Source of the DNA: Ktedonobacter robiniae | Lineage (GTDB): Bacteria > Chloroflexota > Ktedonobacteria > Ktedonobacterales > Ktedonobacteraceae | Length of the DNA: 64,000 nucleotides | Reading direction: 5' to 3' | NCBI RefSeq assembly: GCF_016587375.1 | Contig: NZ_BNJG01000002.1 | Coordinates: 2,232,001-2,296,000, forward strand | Part shown: one piece after another, positions 19,220-27,910 of the stretch | Layout: every line of letters begins with the position of its first letter | How positions within the stretch are numbered: the first letter of the stretch is position 1 | Program-made: the position numbers and the translations under genes | The notes under the pieces: generated by a model | Databases searched by the model: none | The model's input: the letters and a program-made list of their open reading frames with translations, nothing else | What the model was told of the DNA's origin: nothing

Positions 19220-19465
19220 CACAGAATAAGGGGAGGCATTCTCTGCTCATCTTGTTTTCTTCATCATTCTTGCAACACAACTGGAAACATTTCGCTGGAT
19301 GGTGGCGCAGGCAAAACACGCTATGCATGTTTCACTGTGCTCACATCATCTCCTGGTACAAAGCTACGAGATACGCGTGAAGCGGTCATGGATGACTCAT
19401 GCCCATAGGAACCGAAAGAGAGTTCGTTAAGAGAGAATGGCTTGAGTGCCAGAAGGAGAGTGGAA

Positions 19466-19837
19466 ATGAGGAAGCGCATTTTAGTCGTCGACGATGACCA
19501 GATGATGCGATTGGTCTTACAAGAGCTGTTGGAAGATGAAGCATATGAAGTAGACACTGCCTTCGATGGGGTAGACGCCTTAGCCCAACTGGACTATCAA
19601 CGGAATGTGCACGATGTGATCTTGCTTGATTTAACAATGCCACATCTCAATGGATTGCAATTCTTGCACAAGATACAACAGCAAGACTCAACCTTATTGC
19701 GCTCGATTATTGCCCTCAGTGCAGATGAGGAATCTCTCCAGCAAGCTGCTTGTATAGGAATTTACAATACTCTTGAGAAACCGTTTGATCCGGACGTGTT
19801 GCTTGAATTGGTTGAGCGAGCGATGCGCAGTAACTAG
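19466..19837 (+). CDS. Single-domain response regulator (CheY-like receiver)
   Basis: A 123-residue receiver domain with nothing attached. The acidic pair is in ILVVDDDQ, the phospho-acceptor Asp in VILLDLTMPHLNG, the switch Ser in IIALSADEE, and the Lys in LEKPFDP. It would be phosphorylated by a partner kinase and act through protein contact. AAGGAGAGTGGAA precedes ATG at 19466, so the extra 8 codons upstream are not used. No kinase is adjacent. Confidence 0.9.
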   Translation: MRKRILVVDDDQMMRLVLQELLEDEAYEVDTAFDGVDALAQLDYQRNVHDVILLDLTMPHLNGLQFLHKIQQQDSTLLRSIIALSADEESLQQAACIGIYNTLEKPFDPDVLLELVERAMRSN

Positions 19838-20308
19838 TGCAATCTCAGGAGACCTAGTGTGTAAGAGAGCGTTCCTCATCTTCGTTGAACACAGGAACGC
19901 TGGCCCTATTGCACAACAGGTCTCTGGAACCTGCACTAGGAAGCATGCTTCACGGTCCCACAGAGAGTGACTGGCGCCCCAGAGGCGTCACGGAAAGATA
20001 GAAGGGTTTGGAGCGAGGAATAGATTGGAGTGGAGCGATAGCAATAGTGGGTGATATGGGCCCCTCACCTGGTTCTGTTGCGGCTACTTCCTTGATGAGC
20101 AGCAGGTACAATTTGTCCAGAGGAGGCGGGAACTTCCCGATTTCCGCAATCTGGCCAGAGAAGCTATGATCAAAGAGAGACGCTCGTACAGTTTGAGACC
20201 AAGCGCAGAAAGTGGGGAATGGCGTCATCGGTCAAAGCGTTTCGGACAGCAAGACAATACTTGCGGGTAATCATTGCTTCCTCATTAACTTGTTGCTCAA
20301 TTTCCCGC
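19838..20308 (-). other. Degenerate coding sequence, family unknown
   Basis: No intact gene. Two minus-strand frames join to give natural-looking protein: NEEAMITRKYCLAVRNALTD, then DAIPHFLRLVSN, and after a shift near 20170 FDHSFSGQIAEIGKFPPPLD, then KLYLLLIKEVA. This lies directly beyond the broken 3' end of dxs and was probably joined to it by a deletion. I do not recognise the family. Confidence 0.3.
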
Positions 20309-21765
20309 TCAATTGGACGAATAATTCACTACCGCCACCTTGATACCCTCTTGTGCAAGTTCTTTTGCTGCGATCGCAGCTTGAGTGACCATTGCTCCAT
20401 AAGCTAAAAGAGTGCAATCAGCGTGCTCAGCCTCTTCTATCGATGTAGGACTCAATAGTTCAGCTTTGCCTATTTCCAGCATTTGTGGCTCAGGGCTGAG
20501 TTGGATACCGAGTGCTTTTCCACGTGGATAGCGCACAGCGACCGGTCCATCCATATAGATAGCCGTATAGAGCATACGTTGTAACTCTTCTTCATTTTTG
20601 GGGACCATTATCTTCATGTTTGGTAACATACACATAAAAGCGATGTCGAACACGCCATGCTGAGTATGTCTATCCTCACCGACAATACCGGCTCGATCTA
20701 ATGCGAAAACGACATGCAGATTCTGTGCACAAATATCGTGGAATATCTGGTCAATTGCACGTTGCATGAACGTTGAGTAGATGGCTACAACAGGGATGAT
20801 ACCTGTAGCAGCCATACCACCGGCAAAGATAACCGCATGTTGCTCGGCAATACCAACGTCAAAGTAGCGTTTGGGGAATCGTTGGCGCATCATTTCCAAA
20901 CCAGTTCCATCAGCTATGGCAGCGGTGATCCCAACAATGGATGAGTCTTTCTCAGCGATCATTGTAAGCGTCCGTGCGAAGATCTGTATATATGTTGGTG
21001 GATTCCCCGCATTCTTCTTTATTTCGCTTGTTTTATAATCGTATGCGCCAGGCCCATGCCATTTGGTAGCATTGCTTTCAGCGGCATACCAGCCATTGCC
21101 CTTCCTGGTCACGATTTGCACCACCACGGGCCCTGCAACGTGCTTAATATTTTCGAATGCATTGAGCATCAAAGGAATATTATGACCGTCAAATGGGCCA
21201 AAGAACTTGAAACCCAGCTGTTCGAAAATAGAGTGATCCTTGTTATGTATAATAAAATGTTTCACACTTGTTTCTGTACGACTGGCAATCTCACCAATAG
21301 CAGGTAAATGCTCAATAGTGTCTTTTGCCATTTGACGCAAAGACTGATCGCTTAGAGTTGTTTGCACGCTGCGAGCTGTTTCATATATTCATGTAAAGCA
21401 CCAACGTTATCCGAGATGGATTTATCGTTATCGTTGATGGCGATAATGAGGTTTTTCTTTAAGTAGCCTGCGCTGTTCAAAGCCTCAAGTGCCATGCCAC
21501 CTGTCAATGCTCCATCTCCAATAATGGCGACTACCTTAAAATCTTTTCTTTGTAAATCGCGAGCAGCCGCAAGACCGAGAGCGGCAGAAATGGAGGTGCT
21601 TGCGTGGCTGGCTCCAACGACATCATAAGGGCTTTCATCACGACGCAGATAGCCAGAAAGACCTCCAAACTGGCGAATAGTATAAAAACGCTCTCGACGT
21701 CCTGTTAGGAGTTTATGGACATAGGCCTGGTGCCCGGTGTCCCACACGAGAAGGTCATATGGATA
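20309..21765 (-). pseudogene. dxs: 1-deoxy-D-xylulose-5-phosphate synthase, broken at both ends
   Basis: DXS makes DXP from pyruvate and glyceraldehyde-3-phosphate in isoprenoid synthesis. The central body is clear: YDLLVWDTGHQAYVHKLLTG, GASHASTSISAALGLA, the thiamine-diphosphate motif IIGDGALTGG, and GHNIPLMLNAF. Then come YFDVGIAEQHAVIFAGGMA and DRAGIVGEDRHTQHG. One frameshift lies near 21360. About 75 N-terminal residues are absent, and the frame ends at KVAVVN, removing about 100 C-terminal residues. DRHTQHG differs from the usual DGPTHxG. A functional copy must exist elsewhere if this pathway is used. Confidence 0.85.
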
Positions 21766-21827
21766 CCCGTACGCAGGACATAGATGATGGCTTCAACCGT
21801 TCGTCGATCATCCATCCTGGGGAGGAA
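21765..21827 (-). pseudogene. IS5-like transposase scrap at a junction
   Basis: The minus strand reads LPRMDDRRTVEAIIYVLRTG, which matches the N-terminal DDRxxxEAIxYVLRTG pattern of IS5-family transposases. It is only about 21 codons long and sits exactly between the broken dxs gene and the broken MaoC gene, marking the breakpoint. Confidence 0.5.
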
Positions 21828-22107
21828 CAAGATACTCGTAGCTTTCTTCTCGATACATCAGTTGAGCCACATCAAGGCCAAGTTCAGCAAGGTGCTCAAC
21901 AAAGGGGGTATTTTCCCAAAAGTGGAAGAGCATCCCTGCTGTGGGAAACAGGGGAATATGTAAAGACCCTACCTGTTGAGCTTTCCGATGATACTGGTAG
22001 ATGGGATTGTCATCACCAGAGGTTCGGGCTAGATCCCGAATATTTGCCGGTTCAACCGTAATGGTAAATGGTGGGAAGCTATGACCAACTTTGTTGGTGT
22101 CAAACAT
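21808..22107 (-). pseudogene. MaoC-type hydratase N-terminal domain, 3'-truncated
   Basis: A 99-codon frame matching the FAS1-like dehydratase / MaoC_dehydrat_N hot-dog domain. It reads VGHSFPPFTITVEPANIRDL, then RTSGDDNPIYQ and YREESYEYLVP. The family hydrates or dehydrates acyl-CoA/ACP thioesters. The frame breaks where the IS5 scrap begins, losing about a third of the domain. AAGGAGAAAAAAAG precedes ATG 22107. The promoter carries the TetR operators, so it was a target of the divergent TetR gene. Confidence 0.65.
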
Positions 22108-22135
22108 CTTTTTTTCTCCTTTTTTATTTATACTA

Positions 22136-22203
22136 ATCGGTATAAATACCGATAGCAGCCTTGACAGATCTTTGTCAAGAGGATACTATACCGATAGGTA
22201 TAG
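22136..22203. promoter_or_regulatory. Divergent promoter with two TetR-type operators
   Basis: Operator 1 is ATCGGTATAAATACCGAT (22136-22153), a perfect palindrome. Operator 2 is CTATACCGATAGGTATAG (22186-22203), 7-bp arms around GATA. Between them CTTGACA and TGTCAAG form an inverted repeat that supplies a TTGACA -35 box to each direction. On the plus strand TTGACA at 22161 is 17 bp from TACTAT. This fits autorepression by the TetR gene at 22239 and control of the MaoC gene at 22107. Confidence 0.75.
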
Positions 22204-22238
22204 AAAAATGTATTAGGATGTGAGGAAAGTGAGGAATT

Positions 22239-22826
22239 ATGCCATCAGGACGCACACGGGAGTTTGATACTGATCACGCCCTCGACCAGGCCCTTCGCCT
22301 CTTCTGGCGCAATGGCTATGAGGGGACCTCATTGTCAGATCTGACGGAAGCCATGGGCATTACCAAACCCAGCCTCTATGCTGCCTTTGGCAATAAAGAA
22401 GCGTTATTCCGCCTCATCCTGGATCGCTATGTGCAGGGACCTGCCGCCTATCTGCATGAGGTTCTTGGGGAGCCCACCGCCCGAGGTGTTGTGGAACGAT
22501 TTCTCTGCTCAGCGCTTGATGCCCAGACCGATCCCTACACACCAGCAGGCTGCCTTCTGGTCCAGGGAGCGCTTGCATGCGGGGAGGACGCTGCTTCTAT
22601 TAAGGAGGCGTTACTTGCTCGGCGGACAGTGGCCGAACTGGCCCTCTGTCAGCGCCTTGAGCAAGCGCAAGCGGAGGGGGATCTACCTGCCTCCGCTGAT
22701 CCTGCGAGCCTTGCTCGTTATGTCATCACGCTTTCCCAAGGCATGGCCGTTCAGGCTGCAAGTGGGGTGAGTCGAGAGCAATTGCTGCAGGTCATTGAAA
22801 TGGCGTTGCGAGCCTGGCCAACCTAA
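22239..22826 (+). CDS. TetR/AcrR-family repressor
   Basis: A 195-residue TetR regulator. The N-terminal HTH is ALRLFWRNGYEGTSLSDLTE, then AMGITKPSLYAAFGNKEALF, which is typical. The C-terminal ligand domain has GCLLVQGALACGEDAA and is all-helical. AGTGAGGAATT precedes the ATG. It is divergent from the truncated MaoC gene, with two palindromic operators between. A related operator module stands at 25725-25802, so this protein may control a second site. Ligand unknown; the paired enzyme suggests a carbonyl or acyl compound. Confidence 0.9.
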   Translation: MPSGRTREFDTDHALDQALRLFWRNGYEGTSLSDLTEAMGITKPSLYAAFGNKEALFRLILDRYVQGPAAYLHEVLGEPTARGVVERFLCSALDAQTDPYTPAGCLLVQGALACGEDAASIKEALLARRTVAELALCQRLEQAQAEGDLPASADPASLARYVITLSQGMAVQAASGVSREQLLQVIEMALRAWPT

Positions 22827-22834
22827 CAGTGCAG

Positions 22835-22859
22835 CAGGACTGTCTGGCAAACAGTCCTG
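22835..22859 (+). terminator. Hairpin after the TetR gene
   Basis: CAGGACTGT, loop CTGGCAA, ACAGTCCTG, then TTATTCTT. A 9-bp perfect stem placed 9 bp after the stop, followed by a weak T-rich tract. A reasonable intrinsic terminator. Confidence 0.65.
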
Positions 22860-23076
22860 TTATTCTTACTGCTGTATCTCTCTGTTGGTTCTATGGAATG
22901 AGGAACACGGCTAAAGTGAGTGAAGAAAACTAAACTGGGACATGCAACATTTCTCTGTCTCGAATGCACTGTACCTTCGATAACCTGTCTATTTATTGCT
23001 GCTGGTGGGAAGAAATATAGCCCCTGGCGTAAACAAAATGAAGAGATAGCAGCTTACACAAAGAGCTATTTATTTT

Positions 23077-23538
23077 TCAGTTCTGTTTCTTTAAAGGTGA
23101 AGCTGGATCATTTCGCAGGAGGTGTAACAGTCGCTCACTGACTTTGACTGAGGGGCTAGTGGACGCCAGAATATGCTGCAGATCAGTAACATCAAGCTCT
23201 TGTAAGGGGTCCCAGCCATAACTTTTAAGATCCACTCGTCCATCGGGGGAGAAAACCACTCCTTCCACTTCCAGGTACTGACGCATCTCTCCCAGTTGAC
23301 CAAATGCCCAGCTTCCTGTCAACTCCCCCTTACTATTCACGACACGATGGGCTGGAATTCCTCTGGGAACCTCTTTCATGATCCAGCCAATCATACGTGC
23401 CCCACGAGGATATCCGAGCGCTTTTCCAATCCAGCTATAAGTTGTGACACGACCAGCAGGGCATGTTTGGACCAATGTGAAAACTTGAGCCATGAGTTTT
23501 GTTGCCTGATTATACATAGGAGGCACTTCGTTGAACAT
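23077..23538 (-). CDS. Alkyltransferase-like protein (ATL), active-site Cys replaced
   Basis: A 153-residue protein with the DNA-binding domain of O6-alkylguanine-DNA alkyltransferase. RVTTYSWIGKALGYPRGAR gives the helix-turn-helix and arginine finger. The active-site motif, normally PCHRV, reads IPAHRVVNSKG, with Ala63 in place of Cys. Such alkyltransferase-like proteins bind O6-alkylguanine and flag it for nucleotide excision repair instead of removing the alkyl group. Most ATLs have Trp there, so Ala is less usual. ATG 23538 follows GGTGGATAAGATTG; a TTG one codon earlier is possible. Confidence 0.82.
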   Translation of the reverse strand: MFNEVPPMYNQATKLMAQVFTLVQTCPAGRVTTYSWIGKALGYPRGARMIGWIMKEVPRGIPAHRVVNSKGELTGSWAFGQLGEMRQYLEVEGVVFSPDGRVDLKSYGWDPLQELDVTDLQHILASTSPSVKVSERLLHLLRNDPASPLKKQN

Positions 23539-23676
23539 CAATCTTATCCACCTTTGTTAATGATTTGTTTCATATTTGCCTGTTGCAAGATCTTGTGCTT
23601 TCATGCTGACCATGATATGTCTCGATGTACTAGATGTCATGCCTAAAAAGCGGTATTTATCATCACTCTGGGCATG

Positions 23677-24180
23677 TTACAAAAGTAACATGCTTCCTTT
23701 TTTATCCTCTTTGCCAAGCCTGAATACGGTTCCACAACTCTCATAAAAGCTGGGTCGGCGGTGAGCAACCAGCAGTGCTGGTATCTGGGGATTGTTCATG
23801 CGGATACCGACACGGTAGCAGGTCACACGTGGCTGTGTCACCTCAAAGAGAGCATCGCCGATCCGGTATTGGTCGCCAATACACACCTCCTCGTCGGATA
23901 AGCCTTCGATGGTAAAATTCTCCCCAAATTGTCCGAAGACGAAGTCATTCTGGTTGAGCTGCCGTTCCCAGTAGTGGTAGGACTCTATCTGGTAGATGAA
24001 GACTGCGCGTTGTTCTCCCCCGTGCCTAACCAGATCTCCTTGCTTATCCCCATCGATGTTGAGCCGCCGGACTATGCGCCGGCCCTGGACTGGCTCCTTC
24101 CAGATGGCGGTGCGCACCGTTTCTCCACGCCAGGCGATATCGCGAGGCATGCCAACGTTCACTGAGAGCAGTTGTGGCAT
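23677..24180 (-). CDS. MOSC-domain protein, probably shortened
   Basis: A 167-residue MOSC-domain protein. This beta-strand fold carries sulfur or molybdenum-cofactor ligands and handles N-hydroxylated compounds. The core is visible: VRRLNIDGDKQGDLVRHGGE, then YHYWERQL, FGQFGENFTIEGLSDEEVCI, and QPRVTCYRVGI with the cofactor-binding Cys. After HRRPSFYESC the sequence differs from the usual FYxRVLxEGxVxxGD ending, so the C-terminus is probably lost. GGGAG precedes ATG 24180. An IS630 copy lies 90 bp beyond its start. Confidence 0.75.
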   Translation of the reverse strand: MPQLLSVNVGMPRDIAWRGETVRTAIWKEPVQGRRIVRRLNIDGDKQGDLVRHGGEQRAVFIYQIESYHYWERQLNQNDFVFGQFGENFTIEGLSDEEVCIGDQYRIGDALFEVTQPRVTCYRVGIRMNNPQIPALLVAHRRPSFYESCGTVFRLGKEDKKGSMLLL

Positions 24181-24270
24181 AGAGGCTCCCTTTCTTCTCT
24201 TGTCCTCACTCCAAGGATCTTGCATAACTCATCCATCCCATCCATCTTCCCGGGTAGCATCCTCGCACTA

Positions 24271-25460
24271 GTAGTCAGTCCAGTTTGTTATTGATAACAG
24301 GATAGAGATCATGAAGCTTGTCACGAGCATCGTTGCAGGTAAAGCGCCAGGAAATGGTACAACGCTGAGCATTTCGCTCGGACTCCAAAGTCGCAATGCG
24401 TTGACGTAGCTCAGACAGACTTTGCACCCGACGCGAAAGACAGCCACGGGTAAAAATCCCAATCTCAATTTCAGCCATGTTAAGCCAGCTAGCATGTTTG
24501 GGCGTGTAATGGAATTCGATCCGTTGCAAGAGGCGTCTGGCCTCAGCGGGCTCAAACGTCTCATAGAGAGCCGCAGCGGTATGTGTGTTGAGATTATCCT
24601 GCACCAGACGAATGTACTCAGCGTGCGGATAGGCCTCATCAACGAGCCAGCGGATGCAATGAGCATAATCCCGTTTGGTCCTCTGTTGGGTCATCTCAAC
24701 GTGACGCCAGCCTGCAAGCGGCTCCACAAAGAAAAACAGGTTGGCTGTGCCCAAGCGTTCGTATTCATAATCGATGCGTTCCACTTGCCCTGGTTTGGCT
24801 GGCACAGAAGGTCGCACATCGGCCTCTGGAGCCACCAACTTCTCATCGAAGCAGACAGTGGGAGAGTGTGGATCGTCCTCGACCTCTATGAGGAAGAGGA
24901 CATCTTCCATCGTCGCGACAAACTCGGCTCCTACTGTTGGGATGCACCAGTGCTCGTGTTGCCAAGGTTTAAGTTCGTTTTTTTCAGGAGCTGGCGAATG
25001 GTTTCTGGCGAGATGGATTCGGCAAATCCCAGCTCGACAACCTTGCCAGCCAACAATCGCAACGTCCAATGGTCATGCCCATCAGGAGTGGGACTGCATG
25101 CAATGGCAATCAGATGAGCCGCTTGGCTTCCTGTGAGAGCCTGACGACGGCGCTGCTGCCGCTTGTCCTGCAAGACCGCTTCGAGTCCGCCTTGCAGATA
25201 CAATTGCCGAACTCGAATGGAGGTATTGCGGCTGATCTGGAAGGTCTCGCAAATCTGCTGATCGGTCCAGCCATCGGCCGCTTTGAGCAAGGCGTGGGCT
25301 CGGGTAAACGTTCTGGCATTGGCTTTGCCTGCATGGATGAACGTTTGCAGCGAGGCACGATCTGTCTCAGTCAACGTGACAGGGATGGGATGTTTCATGG
25401 CAAGCTCCTGGGTTTTTCATGAGTATCTCACCCTTGTCAATTGCTAAATGGATTTACTTC
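24271..25460 (-). mobile_element. IS630-family insertion sequence
   Basis: A nearly complete 1.19-kb element. The ends are imperfect inverted repeats (GTAGTCAGTCCAGTT at the left; AAATGGATTTACTTC at the right, read on the plus strand), each flanked by TA at 24269-24270 and 25461-25462. TA is the standard IS630/Tc1 target. It carries one transposase in two overlapping frames. The IR boundaries are by eye. Confidence 0.75.
24275..25398 (-). CDS. IS630 transposase in two frames, probable frameshift expression
   Basis: ORF A (from ATG 25398) gives the helix-turn-helix part, with ETFQISRNTSIRVRQLYLQG and ISPETIRQLLKK. ORF B gives the DDE part, with VCFDEKLVAPE, LVQDNLNTHTAAALYETFEP, and HYTPKHASWLNMAEIEIG. 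The frames join at an A7 run (24978-24984, T7 on the plus strand). A -1 slip there yields LLKKNELKPWQ, the expected family sequence. IS630 elements commonly use such slippage, so this is likely a working arrangement rather than decay. Confidence 0.8.
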
Positions 25461-25724
25461 TAGAATAGTGCGTTCGCTGTCTCAAAAACGTTACAAGCAC
25501 TTCTCAGAGAATGCTCAATCTTTGCGAATACCGCTGTAGATCAACTCTGGAAGGTCGGAAGCGATGAGATCAGCCCTTCTGAGATTAGCACTGCAGAGGT
25601 AAGCTCCGGCGGGAAGAAAAATCTGCAAAGCAAGAAACTCCAGAGCGCGGGCAGAGCGCGTATCAGGCTTTCAGAGCTTCAGCTCTCCAACCCATGCCAA
25701 CAGAGCTTCTCATCATATGCTATT

Positions 25725-25802
25725 TACTGTACCGATTGGTATGGTATCCTCTTGACAACGATCTGTCAAGGCTGCTATATTTATTTGTACCGTTTGGTAC
25801 AA
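25725..25802 (+). promoter_or_regulatory. Second copy of the TetR-type operator/promoter module
   Basis: TGTACCGATTGGTATG (25728-25743) and the perfect TTGTACCGTTTGGTACAA (25785-25802) flank a core with TTGACA at 25752 and TATATT 18 bp later. The core from GTATCCTCTTGACAA to GTCAAGGCTGCTAT is almost identical to the reverse complement of the promoter at 22136-22203. One operator sits just upstream of the -35 box and the other just after the -10 box, a repressor layout. It fires rightward into a 20-codon SDR fragment and then the monooxygenase gene. Confidence 0.7.
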
Positions 25803-25830
25803 TAAACCGGAAGAAATGAGGAGATAGCAT

Positions 25831-25893
25831 ATGAACAAGATTTTCACAGGGAAGGTTGCCTTGGTTACCAGGCTCTTTGGAGCGGTTGCCTAG
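25831..25893 (+). pseudogene. 20-codon SDR start fragment
   Basis: ATG 25831, with GAGGAGATAGCAT before it, reads MNKIFTGKVALVTRLFGAVA and stops. The first 13 residues are a standard short-chain dehydrogenase start (GKVALVT). The GGSRGIG that should follow is replaced. The same abnormal sequence occurs at 19160-19219. It could be a deletion scar, or a short leader peptide that happens to retain a good ribosome site. Confidence 0.4.
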
Positions 25894-26011
25894 TCACTGT
25901 CTCCTGGAATAACTAGTCAGGTGATGCGTTTTTACCATAAATAGTATGAAAATTACCACCCTGCTTCAGCCGAAGAGCAGGATGTGTGAATAAAAAAGGA
26001 GATTAAGAACG

Positions 26012-26356
26012 ATGATTGCAGCAATGCTTGAAGTTTACATGAAAGAGGGGCACAGGCAAGAGTATCTTGACATTGCGGCTCAGCTACGGCCATTGCTTGA
26101 CGATATCGATGGGTTTATCTCTGTCGAACGATTTGAGAGCCTTTCCACGCCAGGGAAGCTTATCTCGCTCTCCTTCTGGCGAGATGAGGAGGCAATTGCA
26201 ACATGGCAGCAAGTGCGGGAGCATCATATCGCGCAGGCCAAGGGCCGAGCTACCATTTTCGAAGATTATCGGATGAGGATTGCCGAGGTGATATGGGATT
26301 ACGGCAAGCGCGATCGAGCACAAGCTCCACAGAACAGACAGGCTTCCCATCAGTAG
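26012..26356 (+). CDS. Antibiotic-biosynthesis-monooxygenase (ABM) domain protein
   Basis: A 114-residue dimeric alpha/beta-barrel-type ABM protein. It shows MLEVYMKEGHRQEYLDIAAQ, then DGFISVERFESL and KLISLSFWRDEEAIATWQQ, followed by HHIAQAKGR. Such enzymes act as cofactor-less monooxygenases on quinols or as quinone detoxifiers. AAAAAAGGAGATTAAGAACG precedes the ATG. It lies downstream of the TetR-type promoter at 25725-25802 and could be driven by it. A hairpin follows the stop. Confidence 0.85.
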   Translation: MIAAMLEVYMKEGHRQEYLDIAAQLRPLLDDIDGFISVERFESLSTPGKLISLSFWRDEEAIATWQQVREHHIAQAKGRATIFEDYRMRIAEVIWDYGKRDRAQAPQNRQASHQ

Positions 26357-26829
26357 CCTGACAACCAACAGCCAGATGTGGCATCTGGTTGTCATTGTGA
26401 ACAAATTTCTGTGCCACCTGTTCAACTTGCTGGCGCAGTTCTACCAGCTCAAGTGCCCGAGGGTCAAGACCAGGGTTCAGCAAGATTCCCACCAATAATC
26501 GTACTCCTCGGGCCGCAAGCGCAAACAGCGTAACGCTTCCCCTTCTTTTCCTGGCAGGATACAGGATGTCAGATGAAGTTCGCGGCAACGAAGGCGAGAA
26601 GTAAAATTCGCGGTGGAGTTGGCCAAGCATCATAGGATCTTTCAAGGAGTGGTGAATTTGCTGTCCTGGTCAGAGCAGGATCTCAATGAATAGTTGCGTA
26701 GGATCGCCGTTGAGGAGGTGTGGGGGGATAGGCAATCGATTGGGAGAACGGTTGCGTTAGGTGGGAATCGTGAGCGCATGATTATGAAGAGCATAAGTAG
26801 TGCTTCATTCAGAAACGAAAGGAAATACC
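26357..26829. other. Spacer with a hairpin and an unassigned minus-strand frame
   Basis: CCAGATG-TGG-CATCTGG (26372-26388) is a hairpin right after the monooxygenase gene, extended by CAACC/GGTTG, and is a likely terminator. A minus-strand frame starting at 26645 (LVGILLNPGLDPRALELVEL) looks partly natural but overlaps the monooxygenase gene and has no family I know. Confidence 0.4.
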
Positions 26830-27626
26830 ATGCCACAGACACCAGCACTCCCAGTACAGGTTACTCATATTGGTGGTCCAACGATGCTCCTTGAAATCGG
26901 CGGATTACGTTTACTCACTGATCCAACCTTTGATCCTGCTGGATCATATTATGCTAGTAAACCGGCACCGCGTGTCAAAACCGCAGACCCAGCAATCCCT
27001 GTTGCTCAGCTTGGGCCGGTAGATGCAATTCTCCTCAGTCATGATCAGCATTTTGATAATTTGGATCATGCTGGTCGTGCGTATCTCTCGCAAGCAAGCC
27101 AGATTCTGACGACGCCTGCTGGAGCGCGGAACCTGGGAATCGAGCTCATGGTATGGAGACCTGGGAAACAGCCGAACTCGTAGCTAGTGATGGTTGGCAT
27201 ATCCATATCACAGCGATGCCTGCACGTCATGGACCCGCCGCACTAAAAGCGGTAATTGGCGATGTCACGGGGTGGATGCTTGAGTGGGAAGAACAGCAGC
27301 ATGGTACGCTCTACATTTCGGGGGATACGGTCTTTTATGAAGATATCGTAGAGATTGGTCAGCGTTATCACGTTAGCACTGCGTTTCTCCACTTTGGAGC
27401 TTCTCATGTTGATATCTTTGGCCCAGATCCTCTATCGCTCACGGGACAAGCAGGAATTGAGTGCGCAAACCTTTTTGAGAAGGCGACCATCATTCCCATC
27501 CATTATGAAGGATGGTCACACTTAACTGAGGGGCGTTCCGAAATTGAGCAAGCATTTGCTGCGACTGGATTAACACAACGATTACGCTTCCTACCGTTTG
27601 GCCAAACCGTTGTTCTCAATATGTGA
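26830..27626 (+). pseudogene. Metallo-beta-lactamase-fold hydrolase, one frameshift
   Basis: Two frames give a complete MBL-fold metal hydrolase of about 265 residues. The first shows VTHIGGPTMLLEIGG, LLTDPTFDPAGSYY, and the metal motif LLSHDQHFDNLDHAGR. After the shift come METWETAEL, PARHGPAALKAVIGDVTGW, LYISGDTVFYEDI, and IPIHYEGWSHLTEG. The shift is at GGG 27135-27137; one more G would restore LGNRAHGMETWETAEL. AAAGGAAATACC precedes the ATG. It may be a real frameshift or an assembly error. Substrate unknown. Confidence 0.75.
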
Positions 27627-27910
27627 CGACTTCCCATGACTGACACGTATGGGATCTTGGCAAGAAGCTAAGAGCCATGCTCAGCAACATCCTCATACAT
27701 TGGTATCACTTCTTGTCACATCACACGCCTCAAGCGTGGCGTGAGCGCGCCTGAGTGTATGGCTCATACTGCTGAATAGCCCTCCTTTCTCTAGACATGC
27801 AAACCACATTGTGATGAGACAAAAACCAAGCGCTCTCATACCACCGGGCTCACCGCATTACCTGACAAGAAACCAACGTATCATCTCTTTGGAATGATGC
27901 AGAAAGATTG
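27627..27910. other. Spacer, no gene
   Basis: No coding sequence. CACGCC and GGCGTG near 27724-27743 form a small hairpin after the metallo-hydrolase relic. Nothing else is seen. Confidence 0.35.

Larger units (their letters stand above)
18766..19465. other. Stretch holding a palindrome and an SDR scrap
   Basis: No intact gene. It contains the 24-bp palindrome at 19119-19142 and a 60-bp scrap related to 25833-25892, both listed separately. A minus-strand frame here (to 19039) looks like degraded coding sequence without a recognisable family. Confidence 0.4.
25461..26011. other. Stretch between IS630 and the monooxygenase gene
   Basis: No intact gene. The right half carries the second TetR-type promoter (25725-25802) and a 20-codon SDR start that ends in TAG. 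The left half (25470-25720) shows no recognisable coding sequence. Confidence 0.4.
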
